From positions 1 to 22,987 of IMG/VR virus record IMGVR_UViG_3300040801_000770: a stretch of DNA of 22,987 nt. One strand, written 5' to 3'. A model generated the notes under the pieces. It did not search any database, was not told the origin of the DNA, and worked only from the letters and a program-made list of their open reading frames with translations. Position 1 is the first letter of the stretch. Each line of letters opens with the position of its first letter. The translations under genes were made by a program, and so were the position numbers. This stretch comes from a virus. This document shows positions 1-5,233 of the stretch, piece after piece.

Positions 1-236
1 GCTGCATCGGGGCCTCCCTTGCGGCGGAGAAGGTCTGCGAGCGCCTCTGACGCCGCGTCGCCCCCCATGGCTTCAGCCGCGTCTGCACCCACGCCGCCCG
101 ACGCCACCTGCACCCAAAGGGCTGTAAGCATGTGCATGTACCTCTCGGCGTCTGTGCCGGGGTCCGCCAGCACGCTGACGCGGCAAGAGCCGTCCTCTTT
201 GATCGTCATCCAAAGCGCTGCCTGTGACCCGCTCAC
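1..236 (-). CDS. Hypothetical protein, partial (runs off left edge)
   Basis: An open minus-strand frame begins with GTG at 236-234, which overlaps the TGA stop of the upstream gene (GTGA), and stays open for 78 codons to the left edge, so the C-terminus is missing. The visible part begins MSGSQAALWMTIKEDGSCRV and continues as a mixed sequence rich in Ala, Gly and Asp. It has no membrane segment and no motif that I recognise. The four-base overlap fits the translational coupling seen in all the other leftward genes here, and this is the main reason to believe in a GTG start. The function is unknown. By position it belongs to the leftward early operon, where phages often carry small host-takeover or accessory genes; that role is inferred from position only. 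Confidence 0.6.
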   Translation of the reverse strand, partial: MSGSQAALWMTIKEDGSCRVSVLADPGTDAERYMHMLTALWVQVASGGVGADAAEAMGGDAASEALADLLRRKGGPDA

Positions 237-412
237 GCCGCACCTCCATCCGTGCTCTGCCGAATCCGCGCCATCACGCCCGGCTTGCCTCCGACCACGC
301 GCAGCCCTCTGGCTTCGTACTCTGCGCGAATGCACGCCCGCCGATACTCGCGCTGTGCGTGCTCCATAGCGGCGCGCATTGCTGCTGCCAATCCGGGTCC
401 AATATGCGTCAT
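233..412 (-). CDS. Hypothetical small phage protein
   Basis: This is a 59-residue protein starting with ATG at 412, in an ATGA overlap with the stop of the upstream membrane-protein gene. A longer in-frame extension to 463 exists, but it would cut deep into that gene, so the coupled start is preferred. The sequence starts MTHIGPGLAAAMRAAMEHAQ and is a strongly helical, Arg/Ala-rich segment with a short basic C-terminal region. It has no Cys pairs, no membrane segment and no recognised domain. It is the second to last visible gene of the leftward operon, and its stop overlaps the next gene's GTG start. The function is unknown. Confidence 0.6.
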   Translation of the reverse strand: MTHIGPGLAAAMRAAMEHAQREYRRACIRAEYEARGLRVVGGKPGVMARIRQSTDGGAA

Positions 413-618
413 CGCTTCACCATCCACGCCAGCAAAAACGCAACCGCTACAGCGGTCAGCCACTGAATCGTAAACGTCACGGCTTCATCGCTATCAAGCT
501 TCGCGCCGGCCAGCAGCCCGACCAGGGTGCCTGCCGTGAAGAATGCCCAGTATCTCGGAGTGTCCGGGCGCGCGTCGTACCAGCGCCGCCCCCTCGTTCT
601 GCGTGCGAGCCTGTCCAT
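409..618 (-). CDS. Small two-helix membrane protein
   Basis: The protein has 69 residues and begins MDRLARRTRGRR. The ATG at 618 shares its A with the TGA of the upstream gene (TGATG), which fixes the start; an alternative GTG at 693 would overlap the whole C-terminal half of that gene. A basic N-terminus of about 25 residues is followed by two hydrophobic segments at about 26-45 (WAFFTAGTLVGLLAGA) and 52-68 (FTIQWLTAVAVAFLLAWMV), with a short linker containing KLDSDE. This is the topology of a small inner-membrane hairpin protein. It could be a superinfection-exclusion or other host-modifying protein; a holin is less likely because the operon appears to be early and faces away from the lysis cassette. 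No family was recognised. Confidence 0.65.
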   Translation of the reverse strand: MDRLARRTRGRRWYDARPDTPRYWAFFTAGTLVGLLAGAKLDSDEAVTFTIQWLTAVAVAFLLAWMVKR

Positions 619-770
619 CACGCCATCCCTCCCTGTGCTGTCAGCCAAGCGGCAGTCCATGTGCTGTAAGTGCCGATCGGGACGCCCCTGCACGTCAGGA
701 CGTAGCCGGTCGCCTCGTGCCGAATCTGGAAATCGGTTCCGGGAATCCGGTCAAAGATTGATGCTGTCAC
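618..770 (-). CDS. Hypothetical small phage protein (GTG start)
   Basis: This 50-residue open frame fills the gap between two better-supported leftward genes. Its GTG start (770-768) overlaps the TGA of the upstream gene (GTGA) and its TGA overlaps the ATG of the downstream gene (TGATG). Such exact coupling at both ends is the main evidence that it is translated. The sequence starts MTASIFDRIPGTDFQIRHEA and contains a short beta-like stretch, GYVLTCRGVPIGTYSTWTAA, with one Cys. The repeated short strand pattern suggests a small beta-rich protein, but no family was recognised. Confidence 0.55.
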   Translation of the reverse strand: MTASIFDRIPGTDFQIRHEATGYVLTCRGVPIGTYSTWTAAWLTAQGGMA

Positions 771-1102
771 GCCTGCGCCTCCAGAATCTCCAGCGCGCCT
801 TCAGGCAAGATGCTGCCGACTTCATCAATGCCGTCGGCAATCAGGCTTTCGGTAATCTGGTCCAGCGGTTGCTCTAGGGCCGGAGACAGCAAGCCGTAGA
901 GCTTGTTCTGCAGGTAAATCGCCTGCCCCTCTGCCTCACGCACGGCACCCAGCAACGCAATCAGTGCGCGCTCGAGGTCGTGCTTCGTGACCCGCTCCAT
1001 GATGCGCTCGACGCGCAGCTCTTCGCGCTCCGACGCAGAAAGATCCGGCGCATCGTGAATGGAGCGGCCCAAGATGCCGCCCTCGTTGGTGAACTCAGGC
1101 AT
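767..1102 (-). CDS. Hypothetical phage protein
   Basis: This 111-residue protein begins MPEFTNEGGILGRSIHDAPD. The ATG at 1102 overlaps the TGA of the upstream gene (TGATG); an adjacent GTG at 1105 also overlaps it (GTGA) and would add a single residue. The first 35 residues are extended, followed by a long helical section of about 65 residues rich in Glu, Leu and Ala (SEREELRVERIMERV, then ALIALLGAVREAEGQAIYLQ). The C-terminus is acidic with three ILE/LEI-like repeats. It is probably a soluble helical protein; no motif or known domain was recognised. It is the second gene from the leftward promoter region. Confidence 0.65.
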   Translation of the reverse strand: MPEFTNEGGILGRSIHDAPDLSASEREELRVERIMERVTKHDLERALIALLGAVREAEGQAIYLQNKLYGLLSPALEQPLDQITESLIADGIDEVGSILPEGALEILEAQA

Positions 1103-1623
1103 CACACACCCTCCGGCTGGCGGACCTTCGTCTTGGTCCAGTGGGCCGGGGCGCCTTCGGGGATAGGGAGGAGGCAGCAGTCACCGCCAGTCCACGTCGA
1201 GATATCCTCCACAGGCTCCCATTCGTAGGCGTACCACTCGCCACACTCGTCCATCGCTGCCCACGTCCACCTCGGATCGAGATACGCCCACGGGATGAGG
1301 TCTGAGAGGCTGTCGGGCTGCTCCACCCCCTCCGGCTCCCGCGCCATCATGGCGTCGAGGGCGCGCTGGGCGTCGGCTTCGGTGGCCCATGCGAAACCGC
1401 GCTCCAAGGCGCGAACCGCGCACCCCGCATCGGCCTCCATCTCGAACAGTGGCCCGCCATCCCGGCCGGGCATCAACACCCAGAGCGTGGCGGGGCGCTT
1501 GCGGATAACGTCTTGAATTTGTTGAAGCACGCTGTCCTGGGCACAAGGCAATCCGGCCATAATGGACGCCAGCGCCTCCCGTACATCGGCGGGAATGTCG
1601 TCTCGAATTTCGTCGTGAGTCAT
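1102..1623 (-). CDS. Hypothetical phage protein, first gene of leftward operon
   Basis: The protein has 173 residues. The ATG at 1623 is preferred over an upstream in-frame ATG at 1674 because GGGAG lies seven bases before it (minus-strand bases 1635-1631) and because the longer form would run into the divergent operator region. The N-terminal half is helical (MTHDEIRDDIPADVREALAS). The C-terminal half is rich in Trp and acidic residues, with a run at about 110-150 containing AYLDPRWTW, MDECGEWYAYEWEP and DISTWTGGDC, and it ends near WTKTKVRQPEGV. There is no HTH, so this is not the CI-type repressor that might be expected at this position. The function is unknown. It is probably transcribed from the divergent region at 1624-1769. 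Confidence 0.65.
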   Translation of the reverse strand: MTHDEIRDDIPADVREALASIMAGLPCAQDSVLQQIQDVIRKRPATLWVLMPGRDGGPLFEMEADAGCAVRALERGFAWATEADAQRALDAMMAREPEGVEQPDSLSDLIPWAYLDPRWTWAAMDECGEWYAYEWEPVEDISTWTGGDCCLLPIPEGAPAHWTKTKVRQPEGV

Positions 1624-1653
1624 GGCTGCTCTCCCTTCTGTGCTGATGAGCCC

Positions 1654-1730
1654 ACTATGCCTGCGCAGACCCATGCGGTCAACGGGAGCATAGCCGCACC
1701 CGACGGGCGGTATGTTGCGGCATACTATGC
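1654..1730. promoter_or_regulatory. Divergent control region with repeated TATGC half-sites and palindromes (candidate operators)
   Basis: The gap between the leftward operon and the Cro-like gene contains repeated short motifs. ACTATGC occurs at 1654-1660 and 1724-1730, and the inverted half-site GCATA occurs at 1688-1692 and 1720-1724. Two overlapping palindromes stand out. One is GTATG-6 bases-CATAC at 1710-1725 (5-bp arms, 16 bp in total); the other is GCATACTATGC at 1720-1730 (5-bp arms, one central base). Dyads of this size match operators of lambda-type Cro/CI dimers. No promoter here matches the sigma70 consensus well: TACTAT at 1723-1728 could be a rightward -10, and its complement offers TAGTAT leftward, but both lack a good -35. 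The operator assignment is an inference. Confidence 0.45.
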
Positions 1731-1769
1731 GCTAGTGTAGCCTTGCGGAATCACACAGGAGGAACCGCC

Positions 1770-1979
1770 GTGGATGCTCGCAAGATTGTGGAAAAGCTCG
1801 GAGGCAGCGCAGAAGTAGCGCGCAGGTTGAGCGTGGCCAAGCCGACCGTCTATGCCTGGATGCAGAAGGGATACATCCCGGAAGCAATGGCGTGGCGGAT
1901 CCTGCACGTCTACGGCGAAGCCATCGTCAGCAAGAAGGCGTTGGGGCTGCCGAGTCTTCGGCAGGAGGGCGCAGCGTGA
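1770..1979 (+). CDS. Cro/YdaS-type helix-turn-helix repressor
   Basis: This 69-residue protein starts MDARKIVEKLGGSAEVARRL. The GTG at 1770 is chosen because AGGAGG at 1757-1762 lies seven bases upstream; a TTG at 1743 would place the ribosome site inside the gene. Residues about 8-40 form a clear helix-turn-helix (LGGSAEVARRLSVAKPTVYAW), with the Gly-Gly-Ser, Ala-x-x-Leu and Val-x-x-Trp spacing of the Cro and YdaS (DUF4222/antitoxin-like) family, in which the recognition helix is followed by GYIPEAMAWRI. The length is typical of Cro. By position it is the first gene of the rightward early operon and would bind the adjacent dyads, acting as a lytic-switch regulator. The family call is recognition by eye; the role follows from family and position. 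Confidence 0.75.
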   Translation: MDARKIVEKLGGSAEVARRLSVAKPTVYAWMQKGYIPEAMAWRILHVYGEAIVSKKALGLPSLRQEGAA

Positions 1980-2038
1980 AGCGTCGGGAGCACGACCTCT
2001 CTAGCCGTCCGCCGAGGAGCCGCCTGTCCGGCTTTTGA
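1976..2038 (+). other. Possible 20-codon leader ORF coupled to the AlpA-like gene
   Basis: A GTG at 1976 overlaps the stop of the Cro-like gene (GTGA), with AGGAGG about eight bases upstream. It reads 20 codons to a TGA at 2036-2038, encoding MKRREHDLSSRPPRSRLSGF. That TGA overlaps the TTG start of the AlpA-like gene (TTGA), which has no good ribosome site of its own. This arrangement could be a translated leader that delivers ribosomes to the TTG start. The peptide itself looks unremarkable and basic. It could equally be an accident of a GC-rich sequence or the remnant of a frameshift. Confidence 0.3.
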
Positions 2039-2220
2039 GAAGCGCGGAGGTTGAAAGAATCACCGGGCTCTCGCGCGTCACGCTGTGGCGATACGTCAAG
2101 GATGGCGAATTCCCTGCGCCCGTGAGGGTCGGTCCTCACCAGAAAGCGTGGCGATCGGATCATATCGCGGCGTGGATGGACGGGCTTGAGCCTGTCGTCT
2201 GGGGAGGTGCGGAGGGATGA
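2035..2220 (+). CDS. AlpA-like / MerR-type HTH regulator
   Basis: This 61-residue protein matches the pattern of the AlpA phage regulator family: EVERITGLSRVTLWRYVKDG, then FPAPVRVG, then a Trp and IAAWMDGL, which together form a winged HTH of the MerR type. AlpA-like proteins act as small phage transcriptional activators or as excisionase-like factors. The only possible start in frame is TTG at 2035, because the next upstream in-frame codons run to a TAG at 2002 without ATG, GTG or TTG. The upstream in-frame residues PPVRLL resemble the N-terminus seen in many AlpA homologues, so the original start may have been lost or reading may depend on coupling from a 20-codon leader (TTGA overlap). 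As the second regulator of the rightward early operon, it probably controls early gene expression or excision. Confidence 0.7.
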   Translation: MRSAEVERITGLSRVTLWRYVKDGEFPAPVRVGPHQKAWRSDHIAAWMDGLEPVVWGGAEG

Positions 2221-2360
2221 CCACAACCCCGACCCGCAGCAGCGGGCGGCGCAGTTCGAGGCCGTGGTGGCGTTCGTGCGCGGACTGACCGCATGGTGCG
2301 CTGCGTGGCTGGCGGTGCTGCTGAGCGAGTGTCAGGAGCCTGTCAGCAGAGGATGGACGT

Positions 2361-2687
2361 GTGTTGACGGCGCAGAAAAGAGGGAGCAGAAACTACGAAG
2401 CCCCCGACGCATTGCGCGAGGGGGGCTTCACGACCGAAGGGTTTGGCAGCCCGGCCGATGCAGAAAGTATCATGACGCAACGTATCCGCGTCAACCCCGC
2501 ATTGAACCTCCCGCCATCCCTCGGTCGCCAAGCCAGCGCGCCGGCCGGGGCGCCCTCCAGTACCTGCCAGCAAGACGCGATCTGTCAAATCCAGGCGCTG
2601 TCCGCCCTGACAACTTGGTCCGTGGAGCCCTCCGGGGTGCCGATACCATCGCAAGGATGCGATGCCGCGAGAGCGGGGGGAAGATGA
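2361..2687 (+). CDS. Possible hypothetical protein of uncertain coding status
   Basis: This frame of 108 codons starts with GTG at 2361 (GAGGA six to ten bases upstream) and ends at 2687. The first 40 residues are mixed (VLTAQKRGSRNYEAPDALRE); the remainder is rich in Pro, Ser and Ala and looks less like a folded protein, and second codon positions seem unusually GC-rich. The strong hairpin at 2397-2429 lies inside it, which weakens the coding case. A competing frame from about 2207 to 2731 contains a helical stretch, QQRAAQFEAVVAFVRGL, and is also unconvincing. No family was recognised. I keep it as a low-confidence gene because the stretch 2221-2661 otherwise holds no gene I can support. 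Confidence 0.3.
   Translation: MLTAQKRGSRNYEAPDALREGGFTTEGFGSPADAESIMTQRIRVNPALNLPPSLGRQASAPAGAPSSTCQQDAICQIQALSALTTWSVEPSGVPIPSQGCDAARAGGR
2397..2429. terminator. Strong GC hairpin, terminator- or attenuator-like
   Basis: Perfect 9-bp arms GAAGCCCCC (2397-2405) and GGGGGCTTC (2421-2429) enclose a 15-base loop that itself contains a short CGC/GCG stem. An A-rich stretch precedes it on the plus strand (AGAAAAGAGGGAGCAGAAAC), so the minus strand has a loosely T-rich tail; no T-run follows on the plus strand. The shape is that of an intrinsic terminator without a perfect U-tract, or of a Rho- or antitermination-responsive site. It lies just after the regulators of the rightward operon, where lambda carries tR1. 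The function is inferred. Confidence 0.4.
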
Positions 2688-2784
2688 GTACCGCGCCGAG
2701 AGGCGTCCTGCGGTTGCAGGCGAGGAGGTAGGAGCCTCCACGGGGAAAAGGGCGAAGTGTGCCTTGATGAAATGGGAGGACTGA
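2662..2784 (+). CDS. Hypothetical small charged protein
   Basis: This 40-residue frame starts with ATG at 2662, with AAGGA about five bases upstream, and its TGA (2782-2784) directly abuts the ATG of the next gene at 2785. The peptide begins MPRERGEDEYRAERRPAVAG and is highly charged, without membrane segments or Cys pairs. The start-stop abutment and the usable ribosome site support translation, but the frame is short and no homologue comes to mind. The downstream gene's own ribosome site (GGGAGG at 2774-2779) lies inside the end of this frame. The function is unknown. Confidence 0.4.
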   Translation: MPRERGEDEYRAERRPAVAGEEVGASTGKRAKCALMKWED

Positions 2785-3186
2785 ATGGGAAAGGCAAGCA
2801 CGGTGGTCGACCTGTTCGGAGGCAAGCCGAAAGAGAAGGCGAAGATAGAGGCGCCTGAATGGCTGGCCGAGGACTGGGAAGACTTCTTGGTCAGCAGGCA
2901 GCAGATCAAGAAGCCGATGACTGAAATCGCGCAGTCGCGGATGCTGCGGAAGGTCCAGCGCCTCGAGGCCGAGTACGAGCGCGAGACCATCAGGGCGATG
3001 CTGGAGGAGTCCATGATTGCCGGCTGGCAGTCTATCTACCCGGACCACTACCCGAAGAGGGGCCAGAAGCCCGCAGAAGCCGCTACGGCCAAGATCACGC
3101 GGCAGGACATAGAGCGCAACGCGCGCCCCGGCGAGACCTATGAGCAATGCGAGACGCGCCTGAAGCGCGAGAGGGGGATGGGGTGA
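2785..3186 (+). CDS. Replication-protein C-terminal-domain homologue
   Basis: The protein has 133 residues, starts MGKASTVVDLFGGKPKEKAK, and has GGGAGG five bases before its ATG. Residues about 22-90 match a pattern I know from the C-terminal domain of phage replication initiators and DUF1376-type proteins: a WEDFLVSRQQIKKPMT segment, then a helical stretch with many basic and acidic residues, then ESMIAGWQSIYP (in homologues, usually QSIxNGWQGLF). In those proteins this small helical domain follows an N-terminal HTH and is thought to contact DNA or the helicase loader. Here it stands alone with an added basic, disordered tail (about 95-133), so it may act as a separate replication accessory protein. 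It opens a run of overlapping genes leading to ssb. Family resemblance was judged by eye. Confidence 0.55.
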   Translation: MGKASTVVDLFGGKPKEKAKIEAPEWLAEDWEDFLVSRQQIKKPMTEIAQSRMLRKVQRLEAEYERETIRAMLEESMIAGWQSIYPDHYPKRGQKPAEAATAKITRQDIERNARPGETYEQCETRLKRERGMG

Positions 3187-3509
3187 CGGATTACGAAATC
3201 AGCAAGCGGCTCGCTGAGATTGCGGGAGTCGAGGTTGACGAGCGCCCGGATTGGCTAGGAGGCCCGGTAATGCTCCTGTGGCATTCAAGCTGCGGGCAGT
3301 CCGACTTTTGGTCTCCCCTCACCGACTGGTCGCAGCTCGCCCCGCTTGTGGAGCGGTTTGTGTTCGACGTGGAGCGGCACAGCGCCGCGCAAGATTCGCC
3401 GTGGACGGTGATTGCGCAGCGCACACCTGAGAGTCCGATGGTGGACGCGAGCGGGCCCCTTGACCGTGCAATTTGCCTTGCGATCATCGCGGCACACGAG
3501 GGAGATTGA
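3183..3509 (+). CDS. NinX/DUF2591-like phage protein
   Basis: This 108-residue protein starts with GTG at 3183 in a GTGA overlap with the previous stop; an ATG at 3147 in the same frame is rejected because it overlaps 39 bases of that gene. The protein begins MTDYEISKRLAEIAGVEVDE, carries a central FWSPLTDWSQLAPLVERF segment and ends with LDRAICLAIIAAHEGD. The start (short helix with two acidic residues), the central W-S-P-L-x-D-W-x-x-L-x-P-L segment and the ending, in which an R-A-I-C-x-A helix closes the protein, resemble phage NinX/DUF2591 proteins, whose biochemical role is unknown. It sits in the replication/recombination operon where Nin-type genes are common. The similarity is suggestive, not certain. 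Confidence 0.55.
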   Translation: MTDYEISKRLAEIAGVEVDERPDWLGGPVMLLWHSSCGQSDFWSPLTDWSQLAPLVERFVFDVERHSAAQDSPWTVIAQRTPESPMVDASGPLDRAICLAIIAAHEGD

Positions 3510-3646
3510 TGCGGGGACACAAGACTTGCAGCAAGTGCAACGAGACGAAGCCGTACAAGGACTTCCGCTGGGAAAAGAGCAGGGTTTCGGCGCGGTGCAG
3601 GATGTGCCATAACGCAGCAAAACGTGGGCAGAGGGCTACGCGATGA
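3509..3646 (+). CDS. Mini zinc-ribbon protein
   Basis: This is a 45-residue protein whose ATG shares its A with the previous TGA (TGATG) and whose stop overlaps the ssb start (ATGA). It has two Cys pairs, C7-x2-C10 (TCSKCNETK) and C30-x2-C33 (RCRMCHNAA), separated by a segment with [10 protein letters not shown]. This is the arrangement of a zinc ribbon, and it resembles the N-terminal ribbon of some phage HNH and endonuclease VII proteins, but no catalytic His/Asn motif follows, so it is not a nuclease by itself. It is rich in Arg and Lys and probably binds nucleic acid. The coupling to ssb suggests co-translation with the replication machinery. Its precise function is unknown. Confidence 0.65.
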   Translation: MRGHKTCSKCNETKPYKDFRWEKSRVSARCRMCHNAAKRGQRATR

Positions 3647-4059
3647 AGGGCATTAACAAGGCAATCCTTTTGGGCAACCTGGGGCGGGACCCGGAGGTCC
3701 GCGCGCTTCCGAGCGGTACGGCTGTCACCAACTTTTCCGTCGCAACGTCGGAGCGATGGAAAGACAAGGCGACTGGCGAGCAGAAGGAACAGACGGAATG
3801 GCACCGCTGCGTTGCGTTCGGTCGTCAGGCTGAGATTGCAGCGCAGTACCTCCGCAAAGGCTCTAAGGTCTACGTCGAAGGCACTTTGCAAACACGCCAA
3901 TACGAGAAAGACGGGCAGACGCACTACAGCACCGAGATCAAGGTGCGAGAGTTCCAGATGCTCGACAGCAAGGGCGATGGGCAGCCGAGGCAGCAGCCTC
4001 CCGTCAGCGCGCCGGAGCAGGTGGGCGGCGACGACTTTGACGACGACATTCCGTTCTGA
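3643..4059 (+). CDS. ssb: Single-stranded DNA-binding protein
   Basis: This 138-residue protein begins [20 protein letters not shown] and is a clear SSB. It contains the OB-fold signature, including [11 protein letters not shown] at about 30-40, [20 protein letters not shown] at about 51-70 and [20 protein letters not shown] at about 72-91. A Gln/Pro-rich linker leads to the acidic tip DDFDDDIPF (130-138), which binds partner proteins of the host. SSB coats single-stranded DNA during replication and recombination. The start overlaps the zinc-ribbon gene's stop (ATGA). The neighbours (NinB, the NinG-like protein and a replication-domain protein) fit a replication-recombination operon. Confidence 0.95.
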   Translation: MKGINKAILLGNLGRDPEVRALPSGTAVTNFSVATSERWKDKATGEQKEQTEWHRCVAFGRQAEIAAQYLRKGSKVYVEGTLQTRQYEKDGQTHYSTEIKVREFQMLDSKGDGQPRQQPPVSAPEQVGGDDFDDDIPF

Positions 4060-4069
4060 GGGCGCGCAC

Positions 4070-4345
4070 ATGACCCCTCAACAACTAGGCGGACAGAAGT
4101 CTGGCGCTCTGACGAGACAGCGAAACGCCGAGTACCGAGCGGCGCGTGATGCCAAGTACCGAGCGGCGTGGCACGAAGGCATTACTGCTGACGAGCTGGC
4201 CAAGGTGGTCGGGCTCAAGCCTCGGACGGTGGCGATTCACTGTCGGGAGCTGCGCCTCCCGCTTCGGCCTGCTGTCCAGGCGACGAAGTACGACGAGAGC
4301 GCGCTGGATCTTGCGAAACAGTGGGCGTCGAGGCCGTTTGTATGA
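4070..4345 (+). CDS. Small HTH-containing protein
   Basis: This 91-residue protein starts with ATG at 4070, with GAGGG at 4058-4062 seven bases upstream. The N-terminal 35 residues are basic and hydrophilic (MTPQQLGGQKSGALTRQRNA, with two near-identical YRAA words). Residues about 41-70 look like a helix-turn-helix (GITADELAKVVGLKPRTVAI): helix, Gly turn, and a helix with the R-T-V-x-x-H pattern. The end is mixed. It is probably a DNA-binding protein of about 10 kDa acting in early phage gene control or in replication. No specific family was recognised. Confidence 0.6.
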   Translation: MTPQQLGGQKSGALTRQRNAEYRAARDAKYRAAWHEGITADELAKVVGLKPRTVAIHCRELRLPLRPAVQATKYDESALDLAKQWASRPFV

Positions 4346-4569
4346 TTTGGTTCGTGGACCTGAGCCTGCACCCTGCCGTGCCCATCAAGCGCCGTGCCGT
4401 GCTGTCGAGCGTTCGAGACGTCTCCGCGCTGGGCACCGATGCCCCTCAGCGGAACCACAACCAAATCGTGCCGGATGCGACTGAGCACCGCCGCTGGGTG
4501 CGTGCTGCGAATGCGGGTGAGGCGATTTTCAAGGCGCAGGAAGAGGTGCTGTGGGAGCGGGCGGGGTGA
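4342..4569 (+). CDS. Hypothetical protein
   Basis: This 75-residue protein has an ATG start at 4342 in an ATGA overlap with the previous gene, and its stop overlaps the start of ninB. It begins MIWFVDLSLHPAVPIKRRAV and later contains NHNQIVPDATEHRRWVRAAN, followed by a helix ending EEVLWERAG. The first segment is hydrophobic for only about 10 residues, so it is not a membrane protein. Coupling on both sides supports expression. No domain was recognised. Location in the Nin-like region suggests a non-essential recombination or host-interaction gene. Confidence 0.6.
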   Translation: MIWFVDLSLHPAVPIKRRAVLSSVRDVSALGTDAPQRNHNQIVPDATEHRRWVRAANAGEAIFKAQEEVLWERAG

Positions 4570-4991
4570 ACTACCACATCTGCACAGAGCACGAGCGCGA
4601 GACGGCCTTGGCGGATCTGCGGGCGGTGAAGCTGCCTGCGCGGGTGGAGATACATCACGGCAATGACCGCTCGCTTGAGCAGAACCGCCTGATGTGGCGC
4701 TGGCTGACCATCATCGGAAAGCACGTCGGCCAGACGACCGAGGACCTGCACCGCGAGGCGAAGCTCACCATCGGCGTGCCGATTCTGCGACGTGACTCGG
4801 AAGCCTTCTGCGGCACCTACGACCGCTGCATCAAGCCGCTGGACTACGAGCGGAAGCTCGAAGCGATGGATCTGATCGACGTGACTTCGATCATGTCGGT
4901 GAAGCAGATGACGGAGTTTCTGGACGAGCTGGGCCGCAAGTACCGCAGCGCGCCTATCGACGTGCCGGATTGGGTCAGGGAGGCGGAATGA
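4566..4991 (+). CDS. ninB: NinB recombination protein
   Basis: The protein has 141 residues. The GTG at 4566 overlaps the upstream TGA (GTGA) and is chosen because it gives the usual NinB N-terminus, with a short strand (NYHICTE) and a helix. The signature segment RSLEQNRLMWRWL is at residues 35-47, followed by EDLHREAKLTIGVP and a central CGTYDRCIKPLDYERKLEAM. NinB (lambda Orf) is a dimeric protein that binds single-stranded DNA and SSB and can replace host RecFOR functions in phage recombination. Its placement after ssb and before a NinG-like gene strengthens the call. Confidence 0.85.
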   Translation: MNYHICTEHERETALADLRAVKLPARVEIHHGNDRSLEQNRLMWRWLTIIGKHVGQTTEDLHREAKLTIGVPILRRDSEAFCGTYDRCIKPLDYERKLEAMDLIDVTSIMSVKQMTEFLDELGRKYRSAPIDVPDWVREAE

Positions 4992-5233
4992 ACGTCGCAG
5001 GCATTGAGATAGACGAGCGCGAAGCCGTCGCCTACATGACGCGCGAATGGGAAGAGGGGCGGGTCGTATATCCGAGGTGGGTGCGAGACATGCTCTGGCC
5101 GGAGCTGGCCGCTGCTCCTGATTGTGACCGTGAATGGATCGCCGCCGAGGCGCAGCGCCGTCTGTGCCAGTGGTATCGCAAGCGAGGCGTGTGCAAGTAC
5201 GACCGGGCGCGCGGCGCATGGAAGGCCGCATGA
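4988..5233 (+). CDS. Hypothetical protein between ninB and ninG-like gene
   Basis: This 81-residue protein has an ATG at 4988 in an ATGA overlap with ninB and an ATGA overlap at its end with the NinG-like gene. It begins MNVAGIEIDEREAVAYMTRE and contains EEGRVVYPRWVRDMLWPEL in the middle. Its C-terminal helix is basic (RRLCQWYRKRGVCKYDRARG). The alternation of acidic and basic patches suggests a DNA- or protein-binding adaptor, but nothing recognisable supports a role. Coupling on both sides supports translation within the recombination operon. Confidence 0.6.
   Translation: MNVAGIEIDEREAVAYMTREWEEGRVVYPRWVRDMLWPELAAAPDCDREWIAAEAQRRLCQWYRKRGVCKYDRARGAWKAA

Noticed and set aside
2186-2731. 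A 181-codon frame overlapping the AlpA-like gene and the hairpin
   Set aside because: It lacks a usable start near a ribosome site, and only a short helical piece looks protein-like; most of the frame is Arg/Pro-rich noise.
2491-3147. A 218-codon minus-strand frame
   Set aside because: It is antisense to the better supported 2785-3186 gene and shows shadow-like composition.
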